Below are positions 49,503-56,553 of a DNA stretch of 56,553 nucleotides, piece by piece. This DNA comes from QFOX01 sp033763655 (GTDB taxonomy: Bacteria; Pseudomonadota; Alphaproteobacteria; Rickettsiales; UBA3002). Position numbers and translations under genes: made by a program. Each line of letters starts with the position of its first letter. The first letter of the stretch is position 1. The DNA lies in NCBI GenBank assembly GCA_033763655.1, contig JANRKD010000016.1, forward strand, positions 1 through 56,553, written 5' to 3'. Below the pieces are notes generated by a model, which was not told where the DNA came from, searched no databases, and worked only from the letters and a program-made list of their open reading frames with translations.

Positions 49503-50258
49503 TCAGCTCTTCGCTTGGGTCATCAGGGTTTCAGGAGAGGGAATGATTTCGCCAGGGATAGTCACCTCCGGCTCGCCTACGGCATAGGGCGCGATGGAAT
49601 CAATCTGGAAACGCACCACCCAGCCATCCTTGCCGTAAAACAGGGTGCAGCTATCGCAGCCATTCTCGGTGAGGTAAGGCTCGCTGCGGGCCTTCGCCTC
49701 GTCGTGCAGCACCGCGCGGTATTTCCTGAGCAGTTCGCGCGCGATGAACGCTTCCGCCTTTTTCATCTGCTCGGGCTTGAGGCGCGCAATCGGCTCGACA
49801 AGCTGGCCGCCGACAAGCTCAAACGTGAACCCCTCCGTGCCGTCGAGCGGGTGTTCGGCCCCGGCACCGTAAGTGGAATAGGAAACCAGCACGGTGAGGG
49901 TCGTTGGCGTCTGGTAAGCGACTTTGTAATCGGCGCTGGCGCGATTCACTTTTATTTCACCCGAAGGGGCGGGCGTCGGCTTGCCGAGGCACGATTCCTC
50001 CGCCAGTTTTTCGGGCAGCAGCGCCAGCGCCGCGTTGACGCTTGCCGCTATCTCGGCGGGCACTCCGGCGATCTGCGCCTTTCGGACATGCGCCTCGCAG
50101 ACGCATTCGTTGTAGGCTTTGGGGTCGGCCGTCGGCTTGCAGTCGGGCGCGAGGAAAAACCCCTCCTTCACCAGCGACGGCGATACGGTCATTTCGGCCC
50201 GGGCGGGCAAGGCCGCCAGCGCTAGCAGAACAACGATGCCTGTGCCAAATCGTATCAT
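49503..50258 (-). CDS. secreted DUF3298-like protein within the nuo operon
   Basis: 251 residues from ATG 50258, which overlaps the nuoE stop by 4 nt (ATGA). A signal peptide (about 1-20, ending LPARAE) precedes a Cys-containing region and a C-terminal domain with VLVSYSTYGAGAEHPLDG, LVEPIARLKPEQMKKAE and IDSIAPYAVGEPEVTIPGE, matching DUF3298/RsiV-type periplasmic domains. An insertion between nuoE and nuoF is not standard. It may bind a cell-wall or lysozyme-like ligand; a role in complex I is unproven. Confidence 0.75.
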   Translation of the reverse strand: MIRFGTGIVVLLALAALPARAEMTVSPSLVKEGFFLAPDCKPTADPKAYNECVCEAHVRKAQIAGVPAEIAASVNAALALLPEKLAEESCLGKPTPAPSGEIKVNRASADYKVAYQTPTTLTVLVSYSTYGAGAEHPLDGTEGFTFELVGGQLVEPIARLKPEQMKKAEAFIARELLRKYRAVLHDEAKARSEPYLTENGCDSCTLFYGKDGWVVRFQIDSIAPYAVGEPEVTIPGEIIPSPETLMTQAKS

Positions 50259-50881
50259 GCGCCGGTTTTCTCCGTCAGCGTGGTGGGGCCGCCCAGCGGC
50301 TCGGAGCAACGCCGCCCCGTCTGCGAGCCGACCGTCGGCTTTTCGCCCCGTTTCAGGCTGAGCAGCAGCGCGCGCGTGGAATCGTAGGTCAGGTCTTCGT
50401 AAAAAATCTCCGAGCCGTCATGCCCATCAACCTGCACCATCGGCGCGTTGGCGCAGGCGCCGAGGCACTCGACCTCGCGCAGGGTGAACAGACCGTCGCG
50501 CGTGGTTTCGCCCATCTCAATACCGAGCGTATCCTTGCAGGCTTTCACCACCGCATCACTCCCCGCGAGCCAGCAGGGCGTGGTGGTGCAGCACTGGATG
50601 AAATGACGCCCAACCGGCGCAAGGTTGAACATGCTGTAGAAGCTTGCCACCTCGTGCACGCGGATGACCGGCATGTGGCATATGCCAGCGACCAGCTCGA
50701 TTGCCGCTTGCGGCAGCCAGTTCTGGTTCTGTTTCTGCGCCATCCACAACAGCGGCATCACCGCCGATTGCTCGCGCCCTTTCGGATATTTGGCAAGGAT
50801 AGCCGGAATTTTCGCTTCGTTCTCTTTCGTGAAAGCGAAGGTTGCCGGTTGTTCAACTTTTTTTACGGATAGCGCACTCAT
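50255..50881 (-). CDS. nuoE: NADH-quinone oxidoreductase subunit E
   Basis: 208 residues, thioredoxin-like 2Fe-2S protein: CTTTPCWLAG and CLGACANAPMVQVD supply the four Cys of cluster N1a. A C-terminal tail of about 40 residues (Gly/Thr-rich) exceeds the core. ATG 50881 overlaps nuoD by 4 nt. Confidence 0.97.
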   Translation of the reverse strand: MSALSVKKVEQPATFAFTKENEAKIPAILAKYPKGREQSAVMPLLWMAQKQNQNWLPQAAIELVAGICHMPVIRVHEVASFYSMFNLAPVGRHFIQCCTTTPCWLAGSDAVVKACKDTLGIEMGETTRDGLFTLREVECLGACANAPMVQVDGHDGSEIFYEDLTYDSTRALLLSLKRGEKPTVGSQTGRRCSEPLGGPTTLTEKTGA

Positions 50882-52059
50882 CGGTCAATCTCCCCGAACA
50901 CGACATCAAGCGTGCCAATAATCGCCGAAACATCGGCCAGCATATGCCCACGGCTCATGAAATCCAATCCCTGCAAATGGGCGAATCCCGGCGCGCGGAT
51001 ATGGCATTTATACGGACGGTTGCTGCCGTCGCTCACCAGCACCACGCCGAACTCGCCCTTGGGCGCTTCAATCGCCGTGTAGGTCTCGCCTGCGGGGACT
51101 TTGTAACCCTCGGTGTAGAGCTTGAAATGGTGAATCAGCGCTTCCATCGATTGTTTCATGTCGCCCCGGCGCGGCGGCGCGATTTTCGGGTCGCCCGTTA
51201 CCACCTCACCCTTGGGCATTTTTTCGATGCATTGCTTGATGATACGCAAAGACTGGCGCATTTCTTCCATGCGCACGAGGTAGCGGTCATAGCAATCGCC
51301 GTTTTTGCCGACGGCAATCTCGAAATCGAGCTGCGAATATATTTCATACGGCTGGCTGCGGCGCAGATCCCACGCAATGCCCGAGCCGCGCAGCATCGGC
51401 CCGCTGAAGCCCCAGGCCTGCGCCTGCTCCGCCGTCACCACGCCGATATCCACCGTGCGCTGCCGCCAGATGCGGTTGTTGGTGACGAGGGTTTCCACGT
51501 CGTCGATAATTTTGCCGAACCCGTCGCAAAACTTCGCGATGTCATCTTCCAGCCCCGCCGGAATATCCTGATGCACGCCACCGGGGCGGATATAGGCCGA
51601 GTGAAACCGCGCGCCCGAAGCCCGCTCGTAAAACTCCAATATCCGCTCACGCTCCTCGAACATCCACAGCAGCGGCGTCGTGCCGCCGACGTCGAGAATC
51701 TGCGTCGTAACATTAAGTATATGATTAAGAATCCGCGTTAACTCACTGAACATCACACGAATATACTGCGCGCGCGGCGGCACGGTGATGCCCGCCAGTT
51801 TTTCAACCGCGAGGCTGTAGCCATGCTCCTGACACATCGGCGAGACATAATCGAGGCGGTCGAAATACGGCAGCGCCTGCAAATAGGTTTTGTGCTCGAT
51901 GAGCTTCTCCGTCCCCCGGTGCAGCAGGCCGATATGCGGGTCGGCGCGCTCGACCACCTCGCCATCCATTTCAAGCACAAGGCGTAACACGCCATGCGCC
52001 GCCGGGTGCTGCGGCCCGAAGTTCAAGGTCATGGTTTTAATCTGGGTCTGGTCGGTCAT
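50878..52059 (-). CDS. nuoD: NADH-quinone oxidoreductase subunit D
   Basis: 393 residues. LNFGPQHPAAHGVLRLVLEMDGE at the N-terminus (in parts: FGPQHPAAHGVLRL), the quinone-site residues and the C-terminal DVVFGEIDR end. It forms the quinone pocket with nuoB. Translation is coupled to the DUF2442 gene upstream (ATGA overlap). Confidence 0.98.
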   Translation of the reverse strand: MTDQTQIKTMTLNFGPQHPAAHGVLRLVLEMDGEVVERADPHIGLLHRGTEKLIEHKTYLQALPYFDRLDYVSPMCQEHGYSLAVEKLAGITVPPRAQYIRVMFSELTRILNHILNVTTQILDVGGTTPLLWMFEERERILEFYERASGARFHSAYIRPGGVHQDIPAGLEDDIAKFCDGFGKIIDDVETLVTNNRIWRQRTVDIGVVTAEQAQAWGFSGPMLRGSGIAWDLRRSQPYEIYSQLDFEIAVGKNGDCYDRYLVRMEEMRQSLRIIKQCIEKMPKGEVVTGDPKIAPPRRGDMKQSMEALIHHFKLYTEGYKVPAGETYTAIEAPKGEFGVVLVSDGSNRPYKCHIRAPGFAHLQGLDFMSRGHMLADVSAIIGTLDVVFGEIDR

Positions 52060-52319
52060 TTGTTTTTTCCTGCGGCTTGAAGGGCGCGCTCGTAGATGAT
52101 TTCCGGCGCCATGTCGGCGCCGTTTGGCCACACCAGCGCCGCCACTTCGGGGTCGATGCGTAATTGCGAAAACAACTGCTTATCCTTCAGCGGCTCGTGA
52201 TAATATCCCCATAACTGGTCGCTTAAATCAACACAGCCCGCAACACCATCGGAAAATTTCAGGTTCACCCGGTAATCGCCGGCGTAGGTTGCTTCTATCA
52301 AGCGCGAATAACGCAACAT
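52056..52319 (-). CDS. DUF2442 domain protein
   Basis: 87 residues, matching DUF2442: YAGDYRVNLKFSDGVAGCVDL followed by LFSQLRIDPEVAALVWPNGADMAPE. Such proteins often accompany DUF4160 proteins, a pair proposed to act as a toxin-antitoxin system. It lies inside the nuo operon, 9 nt after the DUF4160 stop; its end overlaps nuoD. Confidence 0.85.
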   Translation of the reverse strand: MLRYSRLIEATYAGDYRVNLKFSDGVAGCVDLSDQLWGYYHEPLKDKQLFSQLRIDPEVAALVWPNGADMAPEIIYERALQAAGKNK

Positions 52320-52328
52320 TGCTTCCCC

Positions 52329-52592
52329 CTAATCCAGCGGTTTGATTGCATTAAGCTCGCCACGGCGCTGAGTGGCGATTTTCCAATTCTCAAATAATTC
52401 CTCGCGATGCACTTCCAGCCATGCCAATACCAGTCTGGTTTCCTTACGCGGCAGCGCTCCTTGCAACAGGTTACCTTCTGCAATGTCAAACATCGCCTCG
52501 TAATCCTGATAGAACGCGTGAAAATGCGGCGGCGTATGATCAGATAAATACATACGAATAATAATACCAAAAAATCGTGAAAGCTCAGGCAT
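52329..52592 (-). CDS. DUF4160 domain protein
   Basis: 87 residues: PELSRFFGIIIRMYLSDHTP, PHFHAFY and an acidic/basic C-terminus, the DUF4160 pattern. Located between a GNAT gene and DUF2442. The start at 52592 overlaps the GNAT stop (TGATG). The pairing with DUF2442 is typical; function unproven. Confidence 0.85.
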   Translation of the reverse strand: MPELSRFFGIIIRMYLSDHTPPHFHAFYQDYEAMFDIAEGNLLQGALPRKETRLVLAWLEVHREELFENWKIATQRRGELNAIKPLD

Positions 52593-53122
52593 CACCGCAC
52601 CTCATCCAGAAAACGGTGCATCATATAGACATCCACCAGCCCGTGGCGGGAGTGGCGGTAGCCCTGCGGCATGGTGCCGATAATCACAAAACCCAGCGAT
52701 TGCCACAACGCCACGGCCTTCACGTTGGTGGACACCACGTAATTGAACTGCATAGCCTTAAAGCCTTTGGCCGCCGCAACGCGCAGCGATTCGCGCCCCA
52801 GCGCGTGCCCGATGCCGACGCCACGATGCGCGTGATGCACGATATACGAAGCATTGGCGATATGGTTGCCGCGCCCGGTGCGGTTGACGCGGATGGCGCA
52901 GACGCCCGCGACCTTACCATCCACCCGCGCGACCAGCGTGGTCACCGTGTTTTTCAGCCAGTAATCGCGAATCCACTGATCCGTCAGCTCGGTGCGCTCG
53001 TAGCTGTAGGTCTCGCCCTCATCGACCACATGCAGGAAAATCTCTTTCACCGCCGCGAAATCCTCCGGCGTGGCGAGATCGAGCACGAATGCCTGTTCCA
53101 TCGGTTTTTGCACGGCGCTCAT
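52592..53122 (-). CDS. GNAT-family N-acetyltransferase inside the nuo operon
   Basis: 176 residues from ATG 53122, which overlaps nuoC by 4 nt. The acetyl-CoA site is HAHRGVGIGHALGRESLRVAA; the core includes TTLVARVDGKVAGVCAIRVN and ALWQSLGFVIIGTMPQGY. It resembles phosphinothricin/YhbS-like acetyltransferases. No link to complex I is known. Confidence 0.88.
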   Translation of the reverse strand: MSAVQKPMEQAFVLDLATPEDFAAVKEIFLHVVDEGETYSYERTELTDQWIRDYWLKNTVTTLVARVDGKVAGVCAIRVNRTGRGNHIANASYIVHHAHRGVGIGHALGRESLRVAAAKGFKAMQFNYVVSTNVKAVALWQSLGFVIIGTMPQGYRHSRHGLVDVYMMHRFLDEVR

Positions 53123-53724
53123 GAGGCGTTCACTTTCTCGTCGCCGGGCAGGACATACTCCGTCCCCTCCCACGGGCTGAGGAAATCGAAGCTGCGGTAC
53201 GCCTGATTGAGTTTCACTTTTTCATAGACCACGCGCTTGCTGTCTTCGTCGTAACGCATTTCGACAAAGCCGGTCAGCGGGAAATCCTTGCGCTGCGGGT
53301 GCCCCTCGAAGCCATAATCGGTGAGGATGCGGCGCAAATCCGGGTGATACATGAAAAAGATGCCGTACATGTCCCAGGTTTCGCGCTCGTACCAGTTGGC
53401 GGCAGGATACACCTCGCACGCCGACGGCACGCCGACCTCCTCCTCCACCGGCACCTTGACGCGGATGCGGCGGTTCTTTTTCAGCGACAGCAGGTTATAG
53501 ACCACCTCGAAGCGTGCGGCGCGATTCGGGCGGTCAATCGCGGTGATGTCCATCAGCTGGCTGAACAGGCAGTTTTCATCGTCGCGCAGGAAGGTCAGCA
53601 GATCAACGATATGCGCCACCGAGGAAACCAGCACCAGCTCGCCGTTTTCAACCGCAAACGCACTCACCCGGTCACTGACCATGCCGTGGATATATTCTCC
53701 CATTTTCTGCAAGGCGTCGGTCAT
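53119..53724 (-). CDS. nuoC: NADH-quinone oxidoreductase subunit C
   Basis: 201 residues: RFEVVYNLLSLKKNRRIRVK, NWYERETWDMYGIFF and ILTDYGFEGHPQRKDFPLTGFVE, the family signature. It is a separate gene, not fused to nuoD as in enterobacteria. The stop overlaps the GNAT start. Confidence 0.97.
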   Translation of the reverse strand: MTDALQKMGEYIHGMVSDRVSAFAVENGELVLVSSVAHIVDLLTFLRDDENCLFSQLMDITAIDRPNRAARFEVVYNLLSLKKNRRIRVKVPVEEEVGVPSACEVYPAANWYERETWDMYGIFFMYHPDLRRILTDYGFEGHPQRKDFPLTGFVEMRYDEDSKRVVYEKVKLNQAYRSFDFLSPWEGTEYVLPGDEKVNAS

Positions 53725-53728
53725 GCGC

Positions 53729-54280
53729 TCATCTCCGAATTGTGCCGGTGCGGCGGATTTTTTTCTGTAGCTGAAGGATGCCGTACATCAACGCTTCCGC
53801 CGTCGGTGGGCAGCCCGGCACATAAACATCCACCGGCACAATGCGGTCGCAGCCGCGCACCACGCTGTAGGAATAATGGTAATAGCCGCCGCCGTTGGCG
53901 CAGGAACCCATCGAAATCACATAGCGCGGCTCGGCCATCTGGTCGTAGACCTTGCGCAGCGCGGGCGCCATTTTGTTGCACAGCGTACCGGCGACGATCA
54001 TCACGTCGCTCTGGCGCGGGCTGGGGCGGAACACCAGCCCGAGGCGATCCATATCGTACCGTGCGGCGGCGGCCTGCATCATTTCCACCGCGCAGCAGGC
54101 CAACCCGAGCGTCATCGGCCATAAGCTGCCGGTGCGCGCCCAGTTGACGAGGTTATCGAGCTTCGCGACAACGAAACCCTTTTCACTGAACTCATCAAAC
54201 ACACGGCCAAGCAGCGCATCCTGCGAGGTGGCGGGTGAGAGAGAGGCTGGCGGCTGACCGCCGGATGCTAGCTGATTCAT
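53729..54280 (-). CDS. nuoB: NADH-quinone oxidoreductase subunit B
   Basis: 183 residues from ATG 54280 (AGGAAACG upstream). 4Fe-4S cluster N2 ligands lie in LGLACCAVEMMQ, SMGSCANGGGYYHYSYSVV and PVDVYVPGCPPTAEALMYG. A short N-terminal extension precedes the core. Confidence 0.97.
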   Translation of the reverse strand: MNQLASGGQPPASLSPATSQDALLGRVFDEFSEKGFVVAKLDNLVNWARTGSLWPMTLGLACCAVEMMQAAAARYDMDRLGLVFRPSPRQSDVMIVAGTLCNKMAPALRKVYDQMAEPRYVISMGSCANGGGYYHYSYSVVRGCDRIVPVDVYVPGCPPTAEALMYGILQLQKKIRRTGTIRR

Positions 54281-54350
54281 ATCGTTTCCTACGCTCTTTC
54301 GGGTGTTGCGCGAGCCTGCGTGCCAGCCGGAACGGCCATGGCAGCCGCCC

Positions 54351-54716
54351 CTACTCCCAATCCAGCGCCCCCTTTTTCCATTCATAGATGAAGCCAACGG
54401 TAAGCACCCCAAGGAACAGCATCATCGACCAGAAGCCAAGCAGGCCGATGCTACCGAGGGAAACCGCCCACGGGAACAGAAACGCCACTTCGAGATCGAA
54501 AATAATAAACAGGATGGCTACCAGGTAAAACCGCACATCAAACCGGCCGCGCGCATCATCGAACGGCTCAAACCCGCACTCATAGGGCGAAAGCTTTTCG
54601 GCATCCGGCTTCAGCCGGGCGAGAACAAACGGCGCCACTATCATGATCAGCGACAGCCCGCAGGCAATGGCGAAGAACACGAGCACCGGGAAATAGGACT
54701 GAACGACGGATTCCAT
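54351..54716 (-). CDS. nuoA: NADH-quinone oxidoreductase subunit A
   Basis: 121 residues, three membrane helices: SYFPVLVFFAIACGLSLIMIV, KLSPYECGFEPFDDARGRFDV and VAILFIIFDLEVAFLFPWAV, the signature. ATG 54716 matches the family length; the frame continues upstream to 54782. It opens the 14-gene nuo operon. The 114-nt gap to the GNAT gene must hold a promoter, but only a weak -10 like TATAAG (54750-54755) is seen. Confidence 0.96.
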   Translation of the reverse strand: MESVVQSYFPVLVFFAIACGLSLIMIVAPFVLARLKPDAEKLSPYECGFEPFDDARGRFDVRFYLVAILFIIFDLEVAFLFPWAVSLGSIGLLGFWSMMLFLGVLTVGFIYEWKKGALDWE

Positions 54717-54830
54717 AAGCCACTGCACGAAAGGGGATTGTTCGAGCCGCTTATAGCGAACAACCCACCGCGCGAGAAGCATTTTTTGCAGCGCACGCCC
54801 GCGTGGGGATAAATGTTCGGTCAGCTGTGT

Positions 54831-55313
54831 TTATTCCGCGCCGCCCGCCAGTGCGCGCAGCGACTCGCCGCTGATGCGCTGCACTGTCCATTCATCCATC
54901 GATTGCGCCCCCAGCCCCTTATAAAAGGCAAGCGCATCGACATTCCAGTCCAGCACCCACCATTCCAGCCGCCCGCAGCCTTCCCGGACGGCTTTTTGCG
55001 CGAGGTAGTGAAACAGGCGGCGGGCGATTCCCTTGCGGCGGTATTCCGGACGCACGAACAAATCTTCGAGATAAATCCCCGGGCAGCCGAGGAAGGTCGA
55101 GAAATTGTAAAAATAGAGTGCAAAAGCGGCTGGCTTGCCCTCCCATTCGGCAATCACGCAGTACGCTTTGGGCTGCGGGCAGAACAGCCATTGGCGGAGG
55201 GACTCTTCGTTGGCAACGCATTCATGCGCCAGCTTCTCATATGCCGCCAGTTCGCGGATAAACCCGAGGATGAGCGCGGTGTCGCCCGCTTCCGCTTCCC
55301 GTAATGCCAGCAT
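54831..55313 (-). CDS. GNAT-family N-acetyltransferase (spermidine/spermine-type)
   Basis: 160 residues: LREAEAGDTALILGFIRELA, YFYNFSTFLGCPGIYLEDLF, VRPEYRRKGIARRLFHYLAQ (the acetyl-CoA loop) and WWVLDWNVDALAFYKGLGAQ. It resembles the SSAT-like N-acetyltransferases. It is upstream of nuoA on the same strand, but probably has its own promoter. Confidence 0.9.
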   Translation of the reverse strand: MLALREAEAGDTALILGFIRELAAYEKLAHECVANEESLRQWLFCPQPKAYCVIAEWEGKPAAFALYFYNFSTFLGCPGIYLEDLFVRPEYRRKGIARRLFHYLAQKAVREGCGRLEWWVLDWNVDALAFYKGLGAQSMDEWTVQRISGESLRALAGGAE

Positions 55314-55489
55314 GATTCCCCCGTTCCCGCACCGCCGCTGATGCGTCTTTCATGAAATGTTAGTGGTTTTTTAACCTGGAGTCGGCTACCATAAAATCTG
55401 AAAGCACGGTTAGTAAATTCAGTGTTGCACGGATTTCCGGCGATGGGGGATTCACCGACCGCGCCTGAACCCAGATCAGGGAGTGGCCC

Positions 55490-55804
55490 ATGGTGCTCGA
55501 TGGCAGTACGGCAGTGGAAATCACCCAAAAAGGCGACAGCCTCGACATCTGGGTGGACGCCAACAACAACGGCGCGCGCGACGACGACGACGTCAATATC
55601 TTCGTCACCGCCGGCGGCGGGTTTTATACCATCAGCCCCACCTTCCGCCATGCGCTCGACACCACCATCCAGGCCCGCATCAAGGAGCTGGCGGTGGCGC
55701 TGCTCACCCACCCTGAGGCCCAGACAAGCGAGGCGCAGAACACCCTGCGCAACCTCGCGCTCGAACTGGTCATCAAGGCAACGAGCAACGCTCTGCCGGA
55801 ATAG
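55490..55804 (+). CDS. small acidic hypothetical protein with a Ca-loop-like motif
   Basis: 104 residues with no signal peptide. VDANNNGARDDDDVNIF (about 22-38) resembles the D-x-N-x-N-G calcium-binding loops of dockerins and EF-hands, then a helical part (RHALDTTIQARIKELAVALL). AGGGAG lies about 8 nt before ATG 55490 and an in-frame stop is just upstream, which supports the start. No known family. Confidence 0.5.
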   Translation: MVLDGSTAVEITQKGDSLDIWVDANNNGARDDDDVNIFVTAGGGFYTISPTFRHALDTTIQARIKELAVALLTHPEAQTSEAQNTLRNLALELVIKATSNALPE

Positions 55805-55835
55805 CGCGGCGTCGGCGACAGCCTTACAGCCTACA

Positions 55836-55856
55836 ATTTGCGATTTGCGATTTGCG
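55836..55856 (+). repeat. heptamer tandem repeat, three copies
   Basis: ATTTGCG repeated three times without interruption; the flanking CCTACAATTTGC occurs again at about 55893-55905. Confidence 0.8.
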
Positions 55857-55931
55857 ATACGGCTTGCGGCACAAGCCCATAGTTTGCGGTACAGCCTACA
55901 ATTTGCAGCCCCAAGCCCCCAACCCCACCGC

Positions 55932-56029
55932 GCGTCATGCTGAACGTGTTTCAGCATCCATCGCGGCGCGTCTGCGCCGAGAGATTCTCGCGAAGGGGCT
56001 GGATGTCAGCGTAAAGCTGGCATGACAAA
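55932..56029 (-). repeat. 98-bp dispersed palindromic repeat (type A), copy 2
   Basis: Reverse orientation of 30631-30728: begins GCGTCATGCTGAACGTG and ends GCTGGCATGACAAA. Most of the length aligns with the other copy, with a few differences in the middle. Confidence 0.75.
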
Positions 56030-56090
56030 GGATAGCGAGGTGGCTACTCCCCTCGCTGGTGACCGGCTACGCTGATTATCGGCTATCACG

Positions 56091-56150
56091 CCCTCCCCCC
56101 AGCTCTCTCCCTTGGGAGAGGGGGCGACTCCCCTCGTTAACCGCCGTTTA
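56091..56150. repeat. dispersed GC-rich repeat (type B), second copy
   Basis: Core CTCTCCCTTGGGAGAG, then GGCGACTCCCCTCGTTAA and CCGCCG, matching the copy near 30535-30600. Both copies lie beside a type A repeat. Confidence 0.6.
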
Positions 56151-56198
56151 TTATCCACTTCCTTCACTGGCGACTGACTACTCCCCCCCACCCTTGCG

Positions 56199-56553
56199 CT
56201 AAAACAGCCTGCCGATCGCGTTGGCGATGCCGTCGAATGCGCCGGGGGTGTGGCCAAGTCCGCAGCGCGGCGTCGCATTTACCTTTAGCTTGCACCAGCT
56301 GCCGCCGCCATTGTCGCAGGCAGTGCCACTGATGGTCTGCTGGATATGATGCACTTTCAGCACTTCGGTGAAGGTACGGCAGCGCGTACCGTTGCTGTTT
56401 GCAAAGCTGCGAACAGGCCGGATTGACCCCTGAATGTTATGAAAATCCCAGTTTCCGGCCTCCCCATCCACCACCGTATTCATGACGGCGTAAAAGGCGC
56501 GGCTGTAGGCGGCGCGCTCGGGGTCGGTCATCATGGTGTAGGTGTCGGTGGCA
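56199..56553 (-). CDS. surface-antigen-like protein (17 kDa antigen type), C-terminal part
   Basis: The C-terminal 117 residues, open at the window edge. VRSFANSNGTRCRTFTE followed by ISGTACDNGGGSWCKL matches the repeated 17 kDa/surface antigen domain (PF16998-like) of rickettsiae and other alphaproteobacteria. Conserved Cys are present. It would be an outer-membrane or secreted protein; the signal peptide lies outside the window. Confidence 0.7.
   Translation of the reverse strand, partial: ATDTYTMMTDPERAAYSRAFYAVMNTVVDGEAGNWDFHNIQGSIRPVRSFANSNGTRCRTFTEVLKVHHIQQTISGTACDNGGGSWCKLKVNATPRCGLGHTPGAFDGIANAIGRLF

Larger units (their letters stand above)
55805..56198. other. 394-bp gap of repeats
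   Basis: It has a heptamer ATTTGCG three times in tandem (55836-55856) with related pieces to 55915, the type A repeat (55932-56029, inverse) and a type B repeat (about 56091-56150). No gene is seen. Confidence 0.7.

Noticed and set aside
55836..55915. CRISPR-like direct repeats
   Set aside because: The repeat unit is 7 bp in tandem with no spacers.

Overview
This 56.6 kb GC-rich window reads as a chromosome segment of an alphaproteobacterium. The grounds are a complete 14-gene nuo operon followed by birA-coaX-rnj, the rimP-nusA-ylxR-infB-rbfA-truB-rpsO-pnp block, COQ9-like and NDUFA9-like respiratory accessory proteins, a phasin, a class II DAHP synthase, and a protein resembling the rickettsial 17 kDa surface antigen at the right edge. 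I cannot name the genus. All calls come from reading the sequence; no database search was run.

Layout. 1-5.4 kb: the 5' part of tRNA-Leu(CAG) with its promoter, an NDUFA9-like reductase, a GST-fold protein, glutaredoxin, an orphan PAS histidine kinase, a COQ9-like protein and a phasin. 5.5-10.1 kb: metE, two tandem ceramidase-family membrane proteins and a CPBP intramembrane protease, all on the minus strand. 10.3-16 kb: tRNA-Asn(GTT), a near-perfect second copy of its 3' end, then a copper-resistance operon (P-type ATPase, CopA-type multicopper oxidase, CopB) and a HigBA-like toxin-antitoxin pair; this looks like an accessory insert at a tRNA. 16-18.9 kb: pheA and class II aroG, divergent around a 169-bp fold-back (MITE-like) element, then a histone-H1-like peptide. 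19-29.9 kb (minus): the translation/RNA operon, with a MazEF-type module between rbfA and truB and an opposite-strand gene between nusA and ylxR. 30-38 kb (minus): trmB, metK with a structured leader, an Xre regulator, lnt, rnj, coaX and birA. 38.1-54.7 kb (minus): nuoN back to nuoA. 54.8-56.5 kb: a GNAT acetyltransferase, a small acidic hypothetical protein, repeats and a partial surface-antigen-like gene.

The most unusual region is the nuo operon. It carries four foreign-looking but translationally coupled genes (GNAT, DUF4160, DUF2442 and a secreted DUF3298-like protein) and two palindromic insertions. One is a 351-bp element with perfect 34-bp terminal inverted repeats that encodes a GIY-YIG nuclease, whose last codons and stop lie inside the repeat. 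The other is a 92-bp pair of related palindromes without a gene. Further members with related ends (GTCATGCC/GTCATTCC) lie near 30.6 and 55.9 kb. Together they suggest a family of small palindromic elements, with the GIY-YIG nuclease as a possible mobilising enzyme.

A second candidate is the metK leader. It has an 8-bp closing stem and a tetraloop hairpin, and the 5' strand of the stem can pair instead with the bases between the Shine-Dalgarno sequence and the GTG start. This is the geometry of a translational riboswitch, but I cannot match it to a SAM-riboswitch class I know.
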